Shown: positions 1-8,114, counted from the stretch's first letter. The stretch: 28,060 nt of DNA from Desulfuromonas sp. SDB (GCA_001412365.1 LKUE01000332.1:1-28060), one strand, 5' to 3'. Numbers and translations: made by a program. Notes: generated from the letters alone by a model not told the origin.

Positions 1-412
1 TTTGTGATATCAGATTGAAAATGAAAAAACCTTTGTACTTGACAATGCGGTTAACTTCTCTAAATAGGTCCAGTGGATTCTTTAAATGAACTACTAAGAA
101 TGCGCTTATTACTATATCAAAACTATTATCGGGGAAAGGGAGTTCGCTGCAGTCAGCCTGAATGAGAAGGGGAGACTTTGATTTGATTTTTTTTATCATC
201 TCTCCGGAAATATCTACGCCAAATAGATGTTCTGTTTTCTTTTTAAGCTGATTGAATAACCTTCCATCCCCGCACCCCAGATCTAGACCCAGTTGCCCCG
301 GGGGAACTAAACTCATGAATTTAACCCGGTCAAAACTGTCTAACCATGAATAGTGCTTCTTGTATTGATTGCTGTAGAGGTCATATCCTTGACGGGAAGA
401 CAATATTTTCAT
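1..412 (-). CDS. class I SAM-dependent methyltransferase, C-terminally cut by window edge
   Basis: My translation from the ATG at 412 gives 137 codons before the window ends, so the C-terminus is missing. Residues 41-51 read LGLDLGCGDGR, the glycine-rich SAM-binding motif I of class I methyltransferases. Asp67 in FGVDIS is the usual acidic residue that binds the SAM ribose, and PFPDNSFDIVIS (residues 92-103) is the post-motif common in Methyltransf_11/UbiE-like proteins. The substrate cannot be told. The gene begins 4 nt after the stop of the unknown protein upstream on the same strand, so the two are very probably co-transcribed and may work together. Confidence 0.85.
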   Translation of the reverse strand, partial: MKILSSRQGYDLYSNQYKKHYSWLDSFDRVKFMSLVPPGQLGLDLGCGDGRLFNQLKKKTEHLFGVDISGEMIKKIKSKSPLLIQADCSELPFPDNSFDIVISAFLVVHLKNPLDLFREVNRIVKYKGFFIFNLISQ

Positions 413-416
413 ATTA

Positions 417-1187
417 TTAGTGTTCCCAAATTACAATTAAATAGTCAGTTAATAATTCACTTTTCAACTTTATTCCAGCCAGGGGCGGAAAACCAAGATG
501 ATCAATTATATCTTCTACTACAGGGTGGTAGGGGAGAGGAATTCTTTTAAAAGTATATTCTTTGTTCTGGGATTTAATTATTTTGGAAGTATCGTTGATT
601 GTTTTGCCGATTAAACCAATATCTCTTTGTAAATTTTCAATCATTTTTACATTCACTTTTCCCTGGGGGGCAATTTGCAGCCAGGAAAATTTATTTTCCA
701 TTATCAATACTGTTTGTATATGGGGAAGGGGCTGTGGGGGTATAGGGTTGTTGATTACAAATAAAATGTCAGGTTCATTGCTGGATTCCAAGGTTAAATT
801 CCGGGTTAATTTACAGGGATGGGGATAATGACAGCAGGTTTGAGCTTGAGGTGAAATTAACTTGTCCGGAAATAAATATCGCTGGGTATTTGATAGGGGT
901 TTTGGATTAAGGGTGTCAAGAATTTTTGCCATGGGATGTTGAGGGGATAGTAACGGTAAAATAGTATTTTTCAAAAATAATGCTAGTTGCTCATTTTGCG
1001 CGGAAAAATTTTGCCAGTCATGCTTGAGATTTTCCAATGACTGCTCTGAGAATGGAGATTTTTCAGCTACACTACTGTATTTTAATTTGTGTTTAAACAG
1101 AGGAATCCGTTGGGAATCTTGTTTTAAAAAATACTGCAAATACCAGTTAATGTGTGAAAATTCGGGGATTATAAAAATTTCATCCAT
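417..1187 (-). CDS. conserved-looking protein of unknown function, operon partner of the methyltransferase
   Basis: A 256-aa soluble protein that I do not recognise. There is no signal peptide or membrane segment. It is rich in Pro, Leu and Ile, with a short Cys/His cluster (TCCHYPHPC, around residues 116-124). The frame opens at a GTG (1193), but an AAGG lies only 2 nt before that GTG and 8 nt before the ATG at 1187, so I prefer the ATG. It ends 4 nt before the methyltransferase start, which suggests translational coupling. A candidate promoter (1217-1245) sits just upstream. The function may be tied to the methyltransferase, for example as substrate or partner, but nothing in the sequence proves this. 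Confidence 0.75.
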   Translation of the reverse strand: MDEIFIIPEFSHINWYLQYFLKQDSQRIPLFKHKLKYSSVAEKSPFSEQSLENLKHDWQNFSAQNEQLALFLKNTILPLLSPQHPMAKILDTLNPKPLSNTQRYLFPDKLISPQAQTCCHYPHPCKLTRNLTLESSNEPDILFVINNPIPPQPLPHIQTVLIMENKFSWLQIAPQGKVNVKMIENLQRDIGLIGKTINDTSKIIKSQNKEYTFKRIPLPYHPVVEDIIDHLGFPPLAGIKLKSELLTDYLIVIWEH

Positions 1188-1467
1188 TATCACAACCTTG
1201 TGGCTTTTACTTATAAATTATAAGATAAATTTGATTAAAAGTCATTTTTTCTGTAGATTCATTGAAATCTGACTAATTTTGCAGTGAAATGTGCAAAATT
1301 ATCAATCAGGCACTGAATATATAGCTGTTTTAATATAATTTTTAGTAAACTGTTATCATGCTAAATTTTAAGCATTTAGACAAAATTTTCATAGTAAAGT
1401 GAGCTTAAATGATTAAGTAACTTCATAATCCATTGACAATTTTTTATTTATCAGGCAACCTTAAACG
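1188..1467. other. divergent intergenic region between the unknown protein and recJ
   Basis: About 280 nt of very AT-rich DNA between divergent genes. It holds the candidate minus-strand promoter described separately. For recJ there is a TATAAT at 1334-1339 without a convincing -35 and a TTGACA at 1433-1438 without a convincing -10, so I assign no plus-strand promoter. I see no ORF, RNA gene or riboswitch-like structure. Confidence 0.6.
1217..1245 (-). promoter_or_regulatory. candidate sigma70 promoter for the 1187-1 operon, overlapped by a palindrome
   Basis: On the minus strand ATGACT (1245-1240) and TATAAT (1222-1217) are separated by 17 nt, with the start codon about 30 nt downstream. 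The -10 is perfect; the -35 matches 4 of 6 bases. The palindrome ACTTATAA-A-TTATAAG (1209-1224) covers the -10, so a repressor could bind here. The AT-rich context makes chance matches likely. Confidence 0.4.
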
Positions 1468-3156
1468 ATGGAGACAGAACGATATATTTGGAATTTTCTT
1501 CCCAGCGTGAATTTGATGGATATTACTCTACTTTCCCGTAAATTAGGTGTTCATCCGGTAGTGTCGAAAATTTTACTGCAAAAGGAATATAATCTTCAAA
1601 AAAGCCGTGAATTTTTAGATTCAAATCTGGAGAAATTAAGTTCACCTTATCTTTTTAAGGATATGAAAAAAGCGGTTTCCCGAATAGTACAGGCAATTGA
1701 AAATAATGAAAAGATAAGGATTTATGGTGATTATGATGCCGATGGAGTATGTGCCACTGCAGTGATGCAGTTAACCTTACAACAATTGGGAGCAAATGTA
1801 GTTCCAGTAATCCCCAATAGATTAACTGAAGGATACGGCTTGACTGAAGAGGTTATCCAGAGGTTTTACCGGGAAAATGTCAACTTAATCATCACTGTTG
1901 ACAATGGAATTAAATCTTTTGATGAGGTAAAACTGGCAAATCAGCTTGATATTGATGTTATTATCACTGATCATCATATCTGCGACCCTCAGCTTCCTGA
2001 GGCGTTAGCTGTATTAAATCCCTTTTTAGAACAGGATATGACTCCATTTGCAGGATGTGGAGTAGCTTTCCAGTTATCCCGAGCGCTGGAGATGGAGGTG
2101 GGGGGATTCAATGCTCTGGAACTGATGGATATTGTAGCTATTGGCACCTATGCAGATATAGTGCCTATAATCAAGGACAATAGGATTATTGTAATTGAGG
2201 GATTAAAGCTGATTTCCGGAGAAAACCATACCGGTATAACTGCATTGTTGAATACCGCCGGTAGAAAACCAAAATTAATCGGAGAGTTGGATTTAGGATT
2301 TATCCTAGGTCCCCGGTTAAATTCTGCGGGAAGAATTGGAAAAGCAGAAAAGGCGCTGGAGCTGTTAAGTGTTAAAAATGATATAAATGCTGCAATGATA
2401 TTTGCCCGGGAGTTGGAGTCCTACAATGATTGGCGGAAAATTAAAATGGAAGATATTGAAAAACAGGCTACTGCAATGATTGAAGCAAAGGAAGAGATTC
2501 CTTATGGAATTGTCCTGATGAATCAAGACTGGCATCTAGGAGTTATCGGTCTTGGTGCTTCAAAACTGGCGGAATTGTACAATAGACCTTCAATACTTCT
2601 GAAAGATTTAGGCGGTTATGCAAAGGGCTCAGGCAGAAGTCCGGTAAAAGAATTTAACTTGATTGAAGTATTAGATTTATGTTCATCTCTTTTAGATGTT
2701 TACGGAGGTCATTCCCAGGCGGTTGGATTGACTATAAAAATTGATAATGTACCCGCTTTCAAACAAGAATTCAACCGATATTCAAAAACGATGTTTAAAA
2801 ATATACCCAGTAAACAAACTATCAACATCAACGGTGAATTTTTACCCAGCTATGATGATTTTAAATTGATTACTGATTTGAAAAAGCTATCCCCCTTTGG
2901 TTTGGGAAATGAAAAACCTCTTTTTCTTGCCCGAAAGGTTTCTTTTATTGATCCCAGGGAAGTAGGATCTGGACATCTTAAAGCTCAGTTGATTACCAAT
3001 AAAGGCCGTATTGACTGCATTGGCTTTAATTTAAGCTACTTAATCAAAGATATAAAGCAAAAACCTCAAGATGTAGTGTATTCTTTAAGACAAAACAACT
3101 GGAACAACCGCACCACAATACAGGTGAATATTATTGATGTCAGACCTTCAGAATAA
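1468..3156 (+). CDS. recJ: single-stranded-DNA-specific exonuclease RecJ
   Basis: RecJ degrades single-stranded DNA 5' to 3' in recombination and mismatch or base-excision repair. The 562-aa length is normal for the family. The DHH phosphoesterase domain shows GDYDADG (residues 87-93) and the DHH triad at 168-170, which ligate catalytic Mn2+ with Asp residues nearby; GPRLNSAGR (281-289) is also typical. The DHHA1 part has GSGRS (387-391) and YGGHSQAVG (412-420). A C-terminal OB-like domain follows (about 450-562). The ribosome binding site before the ATG is weak. pgeF begins about 11 nt after the stop, so recJ is probably the first gene of a recJ-pgeF-TonB-like operon. Confidence 0.96.
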   Translation: METERYIWNFLPSVNLMDITLLSRKLGVHPVVSKILLQKEYNLQKSREFLDSNLEKLSSPYLFKDMKKAVSRIVQAIENNEKIRIYGDYDADGVCATAVMQLTLQQLGANVVPVIPNRLTEGYGLTEEVIQRFYRENVNLIITVDNGIKSFDEVKLANQLDIDVIITDHHICDPQLPEALAVLNPFLEQDMTPFAGCGVAFQLSRALEMEVGGFNALELMDIVAIGTYADIVPIIKDNRIIVIEGLKLISGENHTGITALLNTAGRKPKLIGELDLGFILGPRLNSAGRIGKAEKALELLSVKNDINAAMIFARELESYNDWRKIKMEDIEKQATAMIEAKEEIPYGIVLMNQDWHLGVIGLGASKLAELYNRPSILLKDLGGYAKGSGRSPVKEFNLIEVLDLCSSLLDVYGGHSQAVGLTIKIDNVPAFKQEFNRYSKTMFKNIPSKQTININGEFLPSYDDFKLITDLKKLSPFGLGNEKPLFLARKVSFIDPREVGSGHLKAQLITNKGRIDCIGFNLSYLIKDIKQKPQDVVYSLRQNNWNNRTTIQVNIIDVRPSE

Positions 3157-3167
3157 TTAAAAACGGG

Positions 3168-3857
3168 TTGGCGTTGAATTCAATTAAACTAATAAAAAAG
3201 TTAAGTAATTCCTGTTGCAAGGTGTCTTTTGTAATTACTTTAAAAAATTTTGATATTGATGAACCTCAGCAGATTTCTATGCTGAAAAAACATTTACATG
3301 CAGATAAAATTGTCAGTTGTCCAAAACAAATACATTCTGCAAAATTTTTTGTTTATCCAAATCAACAAATAAATCAGGGTGACGGGATTATTACCCGAGA
3401 TTTTCAAATTGCAGTTGGAGTTAGAGTGGCAGATTGTCCCGCAGTTTCATTGTACGATGGAGAAAAAAATATTCTGGGTATATTTCATTGTGGGTGGAAG
3501 GGTTTAAAAAATAAAATCTTGTCAGGAGCGGTAAAAGGTTTTAAATCAATGGGAAGCAAGGTAAATAATATCCAAGCAGTAATTTACCCTCATATTTGTC
3601 AGGATTGTTATGAAGTTGGAGAGGAGTTGACAAATTATTTCAATCAAGGTTCAATTAAGTATATTAATAAAAAATATTATCTTAGTTTACAAGGGGAGAT
3701 AAAATCGCAGTTATCTGGTTTAGGAATTGAAAAAATTAACTGTACAGATTACTGTACCCGGCATCAGCCCGATTTGTTTCATTCTTACCGGAGATATCGC
3801 CAGCAGGGACTGGATTTCAGTAAAAGGATGTATGCGCTGGCTGTCCAGGAAAGGTAA
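3168..3857 (+). CDS. pgeF: PgeF/YfiH family protein (peptidoglycan editing factor, DUF152)
   Basis: Family members have a laccase-like Cys/His metal site. Depending on the study they act as a peptidoglycan editing factor that removes L-Ser-containing muropeptide precursors or as a purine nucleoside-cleaving enzyme. The likely metal ligands are His56 (KQIHSAK), Cys90 (VADCPAV) and His107 (FHCGWKG). The family signature HAGWRG is altered to HCGWKG. HSYRRY (205-210) is the usual C-terminal motif. At 229 aa it is slightly shorter than typical. The start is a TTG at 3168, with another TTG two codons on; the ribosome binding site is poor, so the exact start is uncertain. The stop lies 2 nt before the next ATG. 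Confidence 0.9.
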   Translation: MALNSIKLIKKLSNSCCKVSFVITLKNFDIDEPQQISMLKKHLHADKIVSCPKQIHSAKFFVYPNQQINQGDGIITRDFQIAVGVRVADCPAVSLYDGEKNILGIFHCGWKGLKNKILSGAVKGFKSMGSKVNNIQAVIYPHICQDCYEVGEELTNYFNQGSIKYINKKYYLSLQGEIKSQLSGLGIEKINCTDYCTRHQPDLFHSYRRYRQQGLDFSKRMYALAVQER

Positions 3858-3859
3858 AT

Positions 3860-5425
3860 ATGGCCAAGGATAAAGATTCATTTAATGATTTTTTAGATAA
3901 AGGGAATGATGATTTATCTGATTTAATTGAAAAAATTGCTGCCCATAAAGATATAATTGATAGTTCGGAATTAGATAAAGATTTAGAAGATCTTTTTGTA
4001 AAATGTGAATCTGAAAAAAGTCAGCATACCCCGGATGAAAAAGAAAATCCTGAAAACCACTTCTTTGAAAAAATTGAAAAATTAGCCCAGGAATTGCATA
4101 AAGCTACTCTGGATACAGATAAAAGACTTAATAAAATTGAGGATGAAATAAAGGAACAGCAGATACCTGAATTTGCTAAATTATGTGAAGATTTGGAATT
4201 AGATTATTTTCTAAGTCAAGATTCTGAACCTCTGGAGGACTCCCTCAAAGTTGATAAAGAAACAGCGGTTGCGGAAATAGAAAAAAGCATTTCAGTTCAG
4301 CAAAAGCCGGATTTAATTTCAGTAAAAACTACTGCTGATGAGAAAATTAAATCAGGATTGGCTGGAATTGTTTTTTTTATTGATAATTTTATATACCTGT
4401 TAACCGGAAAATCAATATTTGCCAGGTTCACTGAAAATCATTGCAAACAGCATCTATTAAGATTGGATAATAATTTAGTGGGCTTGGATTTTGCCAGCTT
4501 TGCCACTCGCCCTCATGACAGTATGGGCATTGAAATAGCTGCTGAAAAACATCGGGACCGGGATTCATTAATCAAGATGGTTTCAATGGGTTTGGGAGCG
4601 TGGATTATAATTATGTTGATTACAGGAATAATTCAGATGCCGGATAAAAATTTTGTTCTGGAGAGTTTTTCAGAATGGGAGCTTAGAATGTCCAATGATC
4701 CCTTGTTAAATGAACTGTTTAATTCTCAAAACCACCGTAATTATTTGTCTGAACAGAGTCAGTCCTCTGCTTCTTTGATCACTTCACAAAATTCCGGTCA
4801 ACAAGTGGCGGGAGCGAGAGTAGGTATTTCAGGCGGAGGTGGCGAAACTGGAGTTTACCGGGCTCTCAGGATTTTGTCCGCCGGTACCAATTCCTATCTA
4901 GGAAGCGGAGATGCTTCTATCCAGGATTTACTGGAGAACCCCAGTCAGGTATCCATAACCGCTCCTCGAGGAGTAAATAATGGCAGTATCGGATCAAATC
5001 AGGTGATGCAAACTGTTCATTCTGATACAGTGGCTTTAAGTTCAGCTCAGGGAGGGGAGTTGTCCCACCAAGCTCGGGTGGAGATTTCACCGCCTCAATC
5101 CCTTAGCGGGGAACCGGAAGCTCTGGTTTACCGGGATAATTCCTCCATCAACCGGGTGCTGGTCAGGCACCGGGGAGCTATTCAGTATTTATATAATTCT
5201 TACCGGGAAAATAATCCCTATCTGTCCGGGCAGGTGGTGATGAATTTAATAATTGACTCCCATGGTCAGGTTCTGTCAACTACTGTGGTCAGTTCGGATA
5301 TGGGCGCTCCTGACTTTGTAAATCAGTTGAGAACTATGGTAATGATGTGGCAGTTTACTCCCTTGGAGGATACCACCCTGAGTCCGGTTACCGTAACCAT
5401 CCCCTTTAATTTTATTGATTTCTAA
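3860..5425 (+). CDS. membrane-anchored protein with C-terminal TonB/AgmX-like domain
   Basis: 521 aa. Residues 1-160 are highly charged, acidic and probably coiled coil. A single hydrophobic segment follows at about 241-259, then a flexible Ser/Gly/Gln-rich linker (about 290-425). The C-terminal domain at about 430-520 looks like the TonB C-terminal or AgmX/PglI family: VRHRGAIQYLYN, then LSGQVVMNLIIDSHGQVLS, then MWQFTPLEDT. By family knowledge such domains contact outer-membrane or gliding/secretion components and transmit energy across the envelope. The 240-residue N-terminal region would lie in the cytoplasm, which is unlike classical TonB. No exbB/exbD is nearby. AGGAAAGG lies 5 nt before the ATG; the gene is tightly linked to pgeF. 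Confidence 0.75.
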   Translation: MAKDKDSFNDFLDKGNDDLSDLIEKIAAHKDIIDSSELDKDLEDLFVKCESEKSQHTPDEKENPENHFFEKIEKLAQELHKATLDTDKRLNKIEDEIKEQQIPEFAKLCEDLELDYFLSQDSEPLEDSLKVDKETAVAEIEKSISVQQKPDLISVKTTADEKIKSGLAGIVFFIDNFIYLLTGKSIFARFTENHCKQHLLRLDNNLVGLDFASFATRPHDSMGIEIAAEKHRDRDSLIKMVSMGLGAWIIIMLITGIIQMPDKNFVLESFSEWELRMSNDPLLNELFNSQNHRNYLSEQSQSSASLITSQNSGQQVAGARVGISGGGGETGVYRALRILSAGTNSYLGSGDASIQDLLENPSQVSITAPRGVNNGSIGSNQVMQTVHSDTVALSSAQGGELSHQARVEISPPQSLSGEPEALVYRDNSSINRVLVRHRGAIQYLYNSYRENNPYLSGQVVMNLIIDSHGQVLSTTVVSSDMGAPDFVNQLRTMVMMWQFTPLEDTTLSPVTVTIPFNFIDF

Positions 5426-6115
5426 GCCCCTCACAATCACCAATAGATAGTAACCACAGATTAACACAGAGCCCTGCACCACTCCAGTGAACCCGAACAC
5501 AGAGAATAAAAGATGCTGCTTTGCAGATATACCCACTTCCACCTAAGGAATTGACAGGTTTAACCTGCCATAGTGGCAGGTGAACCGGATAAGATAACAT
5601 ATAGGGGTACTGTTTTGAAAAACAGCCAATAACCACAGATGAACACAGACCACCCCCAGCCAGGAGAAATGTATTCCCACTAATGGACACGAATCCACTC
5701 ACCCCTCCCTACCAGGGACACGAATCTACACGAATAAGATTTTTTTCATGGACAGGAATATACGCTTGATGAAAATTTTCAAGCTGATCTCATCTGCGCT
5801 GATATCCCAGCTTTACAGCAGCATGAAACAATAACAGGATGCCCAATCCCCCGCCTTGATTAAGACCACAGATGAACACGGAATAACTTGGTAATGAACA
5901 ATTAAACAATGATCAACTATCAATACCATCATCATCCTTTTTTTTGAACCACGGAGCTCATCCCAGCACTTCCACCCATAACACAGATCACACCGCCCAA
6001 CTCCAAAAGAATGGAACTCTGATCAACAAGATTACTCCCCCCGTCAGGGGATTAGAACGCAGATTTAACTGCCAAATAACTGGTGAACAGAATGATATTT
6101 TATAGGGATAGATTC
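5426..6115. repeat. 690-nt non-coding region with degenerate dispersed AC-rich repeats
   Basis: The strand is rich in A and C, unlike the genes on either side. Repeat copies: TAACCACAGATTAACACAGA at 5451-5470, AACCACAGATGAACACAGA at 5631-5649 and ACCACAGATGAACACGGA at 5865-5882, with fragments such as ATAACACAGATCACAC near 5980. A second family is GGACACGAATC at 5685-5695 and GGGACACGAATCTACACGAAT at about 5714-5734. There is a hairpin at 5563-5581. Spacing is irregular and the copies are imperfect. I know similar ACCACAGATnAACACAGAT elements as dispersed intergenic repeats in several environmental bacteria. Reading frames here show no family resemblance and I treat them as chance. Confidence 0.65.
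5563..5581. other. perfect 8-bp hairpin inside the repeat region
   Basis: ACCTGCCA and TGGCAGGT flank a TAG loop. The left arm can also pair with the preceding CAGGT (CAGGT-TTA-ACCTG), so two exclusive hairpins are possible. No T-run follows on the plus strand, so it is not a standard terminator for the gene ending at 5425. A very similar stem occurs at 8943-8967. Confidence 0.5.
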
Positions 6116-7615
6116 TCAGGAGAAGATTTCAAAGTTCATGGTGAAGTCACCGGGCTGACGGGTGATTTCCAGGGAAATTATACCATTATGGTCCAGCCTG
6201 TATTTTTCAGTTACCTCCACTTCACCAAGGTGGTCATTGAACTTAATGGGAACACGGTCAAACTTTTTCTTTCGATCCAAACACTGCTCATAAGGAAAAT
6301 GTAGTGCATTGAATATCCTGATATCCCTGTCTTCTCCGTCATAGCTAGTTAAAGCTCCTGCTTCAAAGAATTTAAGATAACCGATATTGTGAAAGGGACG
6401 GTAGGGACCTTTGGTGAAATACTTATATTTATTGAAATCAGGCAATGCTGTCCCCTTGGGAAAGATTACATCGAAGAATTCATCTTGATGCTGATTGGTT
6501 AAACGGATTACTCCAAGATGCCGGGCAGTGATATTGGACAATTTTCTGGTAAATTCACCTCCGTACATAGCAGCTCCCATTGCCACGGTTTCCAGAGGCA
6601 CGGGAGAAAAGATAAGATTTTTAAATCTTTCCTGAAGAGTAATTCTTACCGGGGGGAATAAAGTCCCTCCTCCGGTTACATAAATAGGAGTATCCGGATG
6701 GGGAAGAATTGACTGGGTTAATTTAACTGCTTTATTGATCAGTTTAAGGGAGTTGATCATCAGTGGCTGGATGTCAACTTCAACGTTCTGATTAAATTTT
6801 TCAGTATTTATATCTTTTAACAACGCATCTAATTTTTCAGGCAGTTTATTTTTATAGTGGATTAAGCTTTCCTTAATTCGCTTAGCTTCCAACTGTAATC
6901 TGTAGGATTCGAAAGAGTTCAAACTGTTTAAGCTGCATCCTGCTTTTTCACAAATTTGATCTATCAGTAACTGGTCAAAACTGTTTCCCCCTAAATTTTC
7001 AATTCCTTCACTGGCTATAACCCTGAAATCTTGTTTATACTTCTCCACCATAGAAACATCAAAGGTCCCCCCTCCTAAATCAAATACGGCAATTTCAGGC
7101 AAACTTGACTGCTGTACCCGGTAGAAGTCCAGAATTGATGCAACCGGTTCGTCCAGTAAGTAAATTTCTCTGGCTAGCTTTGTTTTCTCTGCAGCTTCTC
7201 TTAATACCCATCTATGATTGGATGATGCATTGGCAGGGATAGTGAAAACTGCTTTGTCCACTGGCTGATCTAGCTGCAGGCTGTTTTTAATTGACTGAAC
7301 TACTGCCTGTACAAATTTTTGATAAATTAAAGCCAGATCTTCTCTTTTATTCCCGATTCTGGTGGTAGTGCCTTTGCGGTAATAATTTAGTTTTTGCTTT
7401 AAACTTAGCACCACGTCCTGATCCGGATCTGACAAACCTTGAGCTTCTAAACCGAATTTAAACTGCTGATCAGAATAACAAATGACCGATGGAAAAATAT
7501 TTTCGATGATCTGAGTTGAATTTACCAGGATATAATGGGGTATAATCCGGTAGATGCCTTGGGCAAATAGTACAGCCAGAGTATTGGTGGTTCCAATATC
7601 AATTCCAATAACCAT
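6116..7615 (-). CDS. Hsp70/DnaK-like chaperone ATPase lacking the helical lid
   Basis: 499 aa against about 630 for DnaK. The actin-like ATPase domain (about 1-355) has phosphate-1 GIDIGTTNT (4-12), connect-1 LLDEPVAS (153-160), phosphate-2 FDLGGGTFDVS (178-188) and the adenosine motif YVTGGGTLFPPV (312-323). Residues 360-499 resemble the beta-sandwich substrate domain, including YRLDHNGII (472-480) like the FDIDADGIL of DnaK. The helical lid and the charged C-terminal tail are absent. The start ATG (7613-7615) overlaps the stop of the GrpE-like gene by one base, so it is translationally coupled to its likely nucleotide exchange factor. No J-domain gene is nearby. It is a paralogue type rather than the main dnaK. 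Confidence 0.9.
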   Translation of the reverse strand: MVIGIDIGTTNTLAVLFAQGIYRIIPHYILVNSTQIIENIFPSVICYSDQQFKFGLEAQGLSDPDQDVVLSLKQKLNYYRKGTTTRIGNKREDLALIYQKFVQAVVQSIKNSLQLDQPVDKAVFTIPANASSNHRWVLREAAEKTKLAREIYLLDEPVASILDFYRVQQSSLPEIAVFDLGGGTFDVSMVEKYKQDFRVIASEGIENLGGNSFDQLLIDQICEKAGCSLNSLNSFESYRLQLEAKRIKESLIHYKNKLPEKLDALLKDINTEKFNQNVEVDIQPLMINSLKLINKAVKLTQSILPHPDTPIYVTGGGTLFPPVRITLQERFKNLIFSPVPLETVAMGAAMYGGEFTRKLSNITARHLGVIRLTNQHQDEFFDVIFPKGTALPDFNKYKYFTKGPYRPFHNIGYLKFFEAGALTSYDGEDRDIRIFNALHFPYEQCLDRKKKFDRVPIKFNDHLGEVEVTEKYRLDHNGIISLEITRQPGDFTMNFEIFS

Positions 7616-8007
7616 TATTTTATCTCCACCGTAGCCTTTATGATAACTTGACCCCTTCGGGTTTTGTAACCGGGAGAGATAACTTTCAATATAATTCCTT
7701 TCTTTTTCCGATTACGGTTTACATGGAGAAGAGAGCTGAAGGTATCCCCGGGCTTTACATTTATCTCCTCTAATTCTGCAAATTCAAGCAGCTGTTCTAT
7801 CAGCGGTTTTAAAGATTTGGCTATCTCCGTAGTTTTTCTTAATTTTTGGTATTTGGAGGCAAGCATGGCCAGAGGAATTAAAAATTTTTCCATTTCCGCT
7901 CTCAGCTGGTCATCAGCGCTTTCTCCGGATAAAACAGTGTTTATATTTACAGTTGGCTTATATAATGTTTTTGAGTGGCTTACTTCTTTTTTTCTTTTTT
8001 TTGGCAT
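7615..8007 (-). CDS. small GrpE-like nucleotide exchange factor
   Basis: 130 aa, against about 170-200 for typical GrpE. Residues 36-95 are predicted helices (LRAEMEKFLIPLAMLASKY, then LKPLIEQLLEFAELEEI) resembling the GrpE four-helix-bundle region. The C-terminal part, GDTFSSLLH (87-95) and then KGIILKVISPGYKTRRGQVI (103-122), follows the GrpE pattern in which FDPxLHEA is followed by G-x-V-x-x-V-x-x-x-G-Y and GRVIRPA. The long N-terminal coiled coil is missing and the first 15 residues are basic. AGGAG lies 5 nt before the ATG. Its coupling with the Hsp70-like gene strongly supports a role as that protein's exchange factor. Identification is by pattern and context, so moderate confidence. 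Confidence 0.7.
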   Translation of the reverse strand: MPKKRKKEVSHSKTLYKPTVNINTVLSGESADDQLRAEMEKFLIPLAMLASKYQKLRKTTEIAKSLKPLIEQLLEFAELEEINVKPGDTFSSLLHVNRNRKKKGIILKVISPGYKTRRGQVIIKATVEIK

Positions 8008-8038
8008 GAGCTCTCCTGTGGAAAAATTGAGTTCAGAT

Positions 8039-8065
8039 GTTATAATAGTTTGAAAACTAAGTCAA
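8039..8065 (-). promoter_or_regulatory. candidate promoter for the GrpE-like/Hsp70-like operon
   Basis: On the minus strand TTGACT (8065-8060) lies 15 nt before TATAAC (8044-8039), or 17 nt before TAACAT. The first -10 is good but its spacer is short; the second has normal spacing but a poorer -10. The start codon is about 32 nt downstream. I see no CIRCE (TTAGCACTC) inverted repeat, so classic HrcA heat-shock control is not supported here. Confidence 0.35.
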
Positions 8066-8114
8066 CAGTTTTAAAATTTAATAGCCAGAGGACTAATTAA
8101 ATAAGGAGGAAAAT

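Noticed and set aside
1433-1438. TTGACA as the -35 of a recJ promoter
   Set aside because: No acceptable -10 lies 15-19 nt downstream, and the start codon is too near.
5276-5702. Two minus-strand reading frames of 88 and 96 codons
   Set aside because: They run through the end of the TonB-like gene and the repeat region, have no ribosome sites and no family-like sequence; the composition follows the AC-rich repeats.
5451-5882. CRISPR array made of the ACCACAGAT repeats
   Set aside because: Copies are imperfect, only about 18-20 nt long, spaced by roughly 180-230 nt and not regular; no cas genes.
6037-6052. Terminator for the Hsp70-like gene formed by CCCC and GGGG
   Set aside because: Only a 4-bp stem and no T-run on the minus strand.
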